From NCBI GenBank assembly GCA_041398245.1, contig JAWKVC010000010.1, forward strand, positions 1 to 64,000: 64,000 nucleotides of DNA, in the 5' to 3' direction. Both the position numbers and the translations under genes were made by a program. Positions 60,327 to 64,000 of the stretch are shown here, in pieces. Position 1 is the stretch's first letter, and each line of letters opens with the position of its first letter. The DNA is from UBA7672 sp041398245 (GTDB taxonomy: Bacteria > Pseudomonadota > Alphaproteobacteria > Caulobacterales > Hyphomonadaceae). The notes under the pieces were generated by a model that ran no database searches, was not told the DNA's origin, and worked only from the letters and a program-made list of their open reading frames with translations.

Positions 60327-62465
60327 ATGAACCTCGCACGCGAGCCTAGTTTCAGGTTGGGGGTGATCGAAGTGCGCCCCGCTACCCGCGAAATCGTCCA
60401 TCCGGGCGGGCGCGAGACACTTGAGCCGCGCGTCATGGCCGTCCTCGTCCTGCTGGCGCGGGCGGGCGGCGAGGTGGTGACGCGGGACGATCTGATTGCC
60501 GCCTGCTGGGAGGGCCGGGTCGTTTCCGATGATGCGATCAACCGGGTGATTTCGCGCGTGCGCAAGCTTTCAGAGCTGACGGGCGGGCAAGGCTTCTCGC
60601 TCGAAACGATCACCAAGGTCGGCTATCGGCTGGTTCCCGCGCCGGTGGGGGCCGCCGCCTCGGCGATACCGGACCGAGCGCCTGATCCTGAACCGGCGCC
60701 GTCGACCGGGCCCGACCCCGCTCAGCCTGCTCGCGCTGGTCTGCTGGAGAAGATGCGGCGCTACTGGCTTGTGGCGGTGGGGGCTGTGGCCGCCGGTCTG
60801 CTGGGGGCCTGGACCTTCTGGGGCATGAACCGGGCGCCGGACTGGTCGCCCGACCCAACCGCTCCGCTGACGCTGGCGGTGCTGCCGTTCGACAATCTTG
60901 GCGGCTCGGAAAGCGACAGCGCCGTCGCGATGGGGCTCGCCCGGGAAATCCGCAACACGCTGTCGCGCGTGCGCGGGCTACGCGTGGTGTCGGATTCGTC
61001 GTCGTTCGCTGTTGCATCCGAACCGCTGACCGCGACGGATATGGGCCGCCGTCTCAAGGCTGACCTCCTGCTCGACGGCAGCGTGATCCGCAGCGGCGAC
61101 TCCCTCAAGGTGACGGTTGAACTGGTCGACGGCTGGGAGGGCGTCAATCTCTGGACAGACGAGCAGTCGGGGTCGGCTGCGGATCTCGACGGTCTCCGTC
61201 AGGGCGTCTCCGCTGACGTCACAGAGCAGCTGGTTCTGCGGCTTGGGCCTAACCGTATCGGCACCCTGCCGACTCCGCGCCGGGAGGATCCCAAAATCTA
61301 TGCGCTCGCCGTCCGCGCCTGGGACTTGCTCGAACAGGTTGGCGTCGACCGCATGCGCGGCAAGCTCGATGAGGCGTTCGAGGCCGGAGGACAGGCCAAA
61401 GCGATTGTCGATGAAATTGAAGCCATCGATCCGCAATCGCCGCAGGGGCTTCTGCTGAAGGCCCGTCTCATCACGACGTCCGCGACCGTCGATCTTTTCA
61501 GGCAGGGGCGCATCGATTCCGCAAGGGCCGCAGAAGCGGCCTCGTACATGCGGCAGGCGCTCAGTCGCGATCCTGATCTCGTGCCGGCGTTGGCTGGGCT
61601 TGGCGAATACTACCGCCGCTTCGAATGGCGCTGGCAGGAGGCGCGCACGCTGCTGGAAAGGGCGCTGGCGCTCGATCCCAATGATTCTTCGACTCACCTG
61701 TCCTACGCGTACTACCTTTCGAGTGCCGGACGCTGTGTCGAGGCGCTTGAACATGCGCGCATAGCGATGGAGATCGATCCGGAATTTGGATGGCGGTCGC
61801 TTGGCATCCCCCGCACCTTGAAATGTCTGGGCCGGTTCAAGGAGTCCGATGACGCCTATTTCCAGGCGATCGAGCAGGACCCGTCCAACGTCTTCATCAT
61901 GCGCGAAATCTATCTCAACTTCCTCGTCAGACAGGATCCGGACGGTCTTGAGAAGCTGCGCCGCCACGTGCGTGACACGGTGTGGAAAGGCGAGCCGTCG
62001 CCCGAGGTCAAAGGGTGGCTCGACTGGACCGGATTGGCCGAGGCGGCGTTGCGCGGTGATCGCGCGCCATTCGTGGCTGCGATCGAACGCGAGGCGCGCA
62101 ATGATCTGGGGGCGGCCGACGTCGCGGGTCCGGTCGATCTGCGTCGCGCCCGGGGTGATGTGATGTGGATTCAGGCCATCGAGTTCGCATTCGCCGGCGA
62201 GCCGGAGCGGTCGGTCAAGCTTCTGGAGGGGGCGCTGGAGTCAGGCTCGCTCTACATCCCCGAAACCATGCCGTACGGCGCCTTCGAGTTCACGCCTGAA
62301 GTCCGCGCCAATCCGCGGTATCAGGCGATCTGGCGCACCGATCCGCGCCTGGCTGAATTGGCTCAGCTGAGGCTGGAAGGGCTGCGCAACGGCCAGATGC
62401 AGGGGGTGCTGCCTGATGGGCAGCTGGTGACCCCGCCAATTCCTGCTGTTGACAGTCGTAGCTGA
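60327..62465 (+). CDS. Membrane-bound winged-helix regulator with TolB-N-like and TPR domains
   Basis: A 712-aa CadC/ToxR-like protein. An OmpR-type winged helix (about 10-105: EPRVMAVLVLLARAGGEVVT, SDDAINRVISRVRKLSELTG, ETITKVGYRLVP) is followed by a Pro-rich linker, one membrane helix (about 150-168), and a TolB N-terminal-like domain (LTLAVLPFDNLGGSESDSAV, LLLDGSVIRSGDSLKVTVEL). TPR repeats then run to the end (WQEARTLLERALALDPNDSS, FGWRSLGIPRTLKCLGRFKE). It would sense outside the membrane and bind DNA inside. There is no clear ribosome binding site before the ATG at 60327. Confidence 0.82.
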   Translation: MNLAREPSFRLGVIEVRPATREIVHPGGRETLEPRVMAVLVLLARAGGEVVTRDDLIAACWEGRVVSDDAINRVISRVRKLSELTGGQGFSLETITKVGYRLVPAPVGAAASAIPDRAPDPEPAPSTGPDPAQPARAGLLEKMRRYWLVAVGAVAAGLLGAWTFWGMNRAPDWSPDPTAPLTLAVLPFDNLGGSESDSAVAMGLAREIRNTLSRVRGLRVVSDSSSFAVASEPLTATDMGRRLKADLLLDGSVIRSGDSLKVTVELVDGWEGVNLWTDEQSGSAADLDGLRQGVSADVTEQLVLRLGPNRIGTLPTPRREDPKIYALAVRAWDLLEQVGVDRMRGKLDEAFEAGGQAKAIVDEIEAIDPQSPQGLLLKARLITTSATVDLFRQGRIDSARAAEAASYMRQALSRDPDLVPALAGLGEYYRRFEWRWQEARTLLERALALDPNDSSTHLSYAYYLSSAGRCVEALEHARIAMEIDPEFGWRSLGIPRTLKCLGRFKESDDAYFQAIEQDPSNVFIMREIYLNFLVRQDPDGLEKLRRHVRDTVWKGEPSPEVKGWLDWTGLAEAALRGDRAPFVAAIEREARNDLGAADVAGPVDLRRARGDVMWIQAIEFAFAGEPERSVKLLEGALESGSLYIPETMPYGAFEFTPEVRANPRYQAIWRTDPRLAELAQLRLEGLRNGQMQGVLPDGQLVTPPIPAVDSRS

Positions 62466-62482
62466 TACGCTACAACTGTAGC
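62449..62482 (+). promoter_or_regulatory. Promoter and BlaI-type operator of the blaI-blaR1-like pair
   Basis: TTGACA (62449-62454, consensus -35) and TACAAC (62471-62476) are 16 bases apart. The inverted repeat GCTACA-AC-TGTAGC (62469-62482) covers the -10 element and matches the TACA-N2-TGTA half-sites recognised by BlaI/MecI repressors. The promoter overlaps the stop of the preceding gene. Confidence 0.75.
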
Positions 62483-62528
62483 GCGTCCTGATACGTCGTC
62501 ATCATAATAGCCGCAGGAATCCGACGCC

Positions 62529-62912
62529 ATGCCTCCCACCCCCTCCGCGACACGGGCGGAATTGTCCGTGCTGAAACACCTCTGGCCCGATGCGCGAAAG
62601 AGCGCGCGTGAGGTCCATGACTCGCTCAGCGCCGAAACCGGCTGGAGCTATTCCACCACCCGCACGCTGCTGACGCGCATGGAGGAGAAGGGCCTGGTCT
62701 CACGGGCGGATGTCCATGGCGTGGCCGTCTATGCGCCGGCCCTCTCCCGCGTGGCGGTGCTTGGCGCGATGGCGCGCGAGCTGACCCGTGACGTGTTCGA
62801 CATCAAGGGCGCCCTGCCGGCGTCCATGTTCGCTGAAAGCCCGCACCTGACCCGGGACGAGCTCGCCGAACTCGATGCAATTCTCAACGCCGAAGATGCG
62901 GAGGACAAGTAA
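62529..62912 (+). CDS. BlaI/MecI/CopY-family repressor
   Basis: A 127-aa winged-helix repressor. TRAELSVLKHLWPDARKSAR, EVHDSLSAETGWSYSTTRTL and LTRMEEKGLVSRADVHGVAV form the DNA-binding domain; the C-terminal dimerisation part contains MFAESPHLTRDELAELDAIL, where BlaI proteins are cleaved on induction. A TACA/TGTA operator lies on its own promoter. The stop TAA overlaps the ATG of the M56 peptidase gene by one base. Confidence 0.9.
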   Translation: MPPTPSATRAELSVLKHLWPDARKSAREVHDSLSAETGWSYSTTRTLLTRMEEKGLVSRADVHGVAVYAPALSRVAVLGAMARELTRDVFDIKGALPASMFAESPHLTRDELAELDAILNAEDAEDK

Positions 62913-64000
62913 TGTTGCTGATCTCCTTCCTGCTTGTGTCCTCCATCGTCTGGGGCGGCCTGATCTGGCTTTGCGCCCGCGCCTTGCAGCGGAGCAATGT
63001 CTCCGGCCGCGCGCGGCAGTGGATCTGGCGCGGGGCGACGCTGTTGCTGATCGCGCCTTGGCTGTCGGCTCCGTTCGTTGTGGCGTTCGGCTGGGGCCTT
63101 GCGCCCAATCCGGCTCACAATGCTGTTGAGGCCATGCCGGCTTCTTTCCTGGTCGAACCCGAAATGCTCTCGCCTGTCGCCCAGGCGACCGGGCTTCCGG
63201 TCGCAGCCGCGCCCGTCAACATCGATCCCGTCCAGATGATCCTGCTGGTGCTGGCCGCCGGATGGGTCGTGCGCTTCGTCATCGCCCAGCTCGCCGCGCG
63301 CTCGCTGCTCGGCGTTGTCCAGTACGCCAATCAGGCGGGCGCCGGACTGGCGCGGAACGCGCTGCACACCTGGAGCCGCCGTCTCGGCATGCGCAAGGCG
63401 CCGCGCCTGCTGGTCGTGGCCGAAAACGTTTCGCCGTTCTCCTTCGGCGTGCTGCGCCCGACAATCTGTCTGCCGGAAGGGCTGGAACAGCGCCTGAAGC
63501 CGGAAGCGCTTGATCTGGTGATCGCGCACGAGTGCACGCACGTTGCGCGCGGCGACGGATGGTTGCGTCCGCTGGAGCGGGTCGCTGCCGACGTTCTGTG
63601 GTTCAATCCCTTCGCCTGGGCGATCCGCCGCGAACTCGATGTCGCGCGCGAACTGGCCTGTGACGAAGCGGTGATCGAACACGCGCGCGACCGCCGCATC
63701 TATGCGCGTACGCTACGGGATATTGCCGGCTTCACGGCCTGTCTGCCCGTGGCTGTGCCAGCGGCGTCGATGTCGCTGGCTGGCGGAAGCCTGATGCTGC
63801 GCGTTACGCGCACCCTCGGCCTGTCGAACCGCAAACCGGCTCGCCTTGCGCTCGCCTCCGCCTGCGCTCTGGCGGTGATGGGAGCGCCGCTCGCCGTTGC
63901 GCAGGTGATGTTCGCAACGCCTGCGCCTGAACTGCCGCCCATCCCGCAACCGCCGGCGCCTCCGGCCCCGCCAGCCGACGGCACGGCGACCGTTATCGAC
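62912..64000 (+). CDS. BlaR1-like M56 family metallopeptidase, partial
   Basis: The first 363 codons lie in the window; the gene continues past the right edge. Several membrane helices (about 1-20, 40-62, 105-125) surround a gluzincin site: HECTH (206-210) provides the zinc-binding HExxH, and ACDEAVIE supplies Glu252 as third ligand. FSFGVLRPTICLPEGL is the usual M56 segment before it. A further helix lies at about 310-330 (LALASACALAVMGAPLAVAQ), after which a Pro-rich periplasmic linker begins. In BlaR1/MecR1, ligand binding outside activates this protease to inactivate BlaI. The sensor domain is not visible here. Confidence 0.9.
   Translation, partial: MLLISFLLVSSIVWGGLIWLCARALQRSNVSGRARQWIWRGATLLLIAPWLSAPFVVAFGWGLAPNPAHNAVEAMPASFLVEPEMLSPVAQATGLPVAAAPVNIDPVQMILLVLAAGWVVRFVIAQLAARSLLGVVQYANQAGAGLARNALHTWSRRLGMRKAPRLLVVAENVSPFSFGVLRPTICLPEGLEQRLKPEALDLVIAHECTHVARGDGWLRPLERVAADVLWFNPFAWAIRRELDVARELACDEAVIEHARDRRIYARTLRDIAGFTACLPVAVPAASMSLAGGSLMLRVTRTLGLSNRKPARLALASACALAVMGAPLAVAQVMFATPAPELPPIPQPPAPPAPPADGTATVID

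Overview
The window reads as ordinary chromosomal DNA from a GC-rich alphaproteobacterium. The evidence is the petABC cytochrome bc1 operon, the alphaproteobacterial families DUF2336, DUF6489, DUF6768 and UrcA, SoxR, and uniformly GC-rich coding. I cannot place it below class level. No insertion sequence, phage module, CRISPR array, rRNA gene or conventional tRNA gene is visible.

Layout. 0-8 kb: the start of an MFS transporter, an ECF sigma factor with a DUF6768 membrane partner, a glutathione transferase, a DUF262/DUF1524 nuclease-like gene with a 3' frameshift, a DUF2336 gene broken by two shifts, an ABC-F ATPase (uup), and an ArsR/SRPBCC pair. 8-15 kb: an Ntn-hydrolase acylase, a class A penicillin-binding protein, a proline-rich repeat lipoprotein, and divergent soxR and VOC genes around a SoxR-type operator. 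15-28 kb: acyl-CoA ligase, MDR oxidoreductase, MATE pump, rpiA, glutathione reductase, an orphan ParA, and small secreted proteins and lipoproteins. 28-37 kb: trmL, petABC, a dicarboxylate symporter, mtnP, LysE, a GST and apt. 37-45 kb: hybrid histidine kinase, MscS channel, ClpP-like protease, rlmJ and the Ro60/Rsr orthologue.

The most unusual region is 45.4-46.2 kb, directly upstream of rsr on the same strand. It holds five tandem structured RNAs of about 67-185 nt. All share a 5' block GGTGGTGAAG and a 3' block GTTCCCC, inside terminal helices whose sequences differ from unit to unit but stay complementary. Three carry tRNA-like modules in circularly permuted order: T-arm, capped acceptor stem, then D-arm strand. 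This matches what is known of bacterial Y RNAs of the YrlA type, which bind Rsr. The number of copies, the tight packing, and at least two different permutation points make it worth study. A strong terminator isolates the array from upstream genes and another closes rsr. No rtcA, rtcB or rtcR gene is present.

46.4-64 kb: LysE, GST and Bcr/CflA exporter genes; a large TolB-propeller/amidohydrolase fusion; ychF-pth-rplY; an OmpA-like protein beside a coiled-coil/helix-hairpin-helix protein; an ammonium transporter; a UrcA protein; a membrane-bound winged-helix/TPR regulator; and a blaI-blaR1-like pair with a TACA-N2-TGTA operator on its promoter. The blaR1 gene runs off the right end.

Recurring themes are glutathione and redox handling (three GSTs, gor, soxR-VOC), envelope and efflux functions, and RNA quality control (Rsr with Y RNAs, trmL, rlmJ, pth). 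Three reading-frame breaks cluster between 2.2 and 4.9 kb, so sequence quality there should be checked before calling the genes dead.
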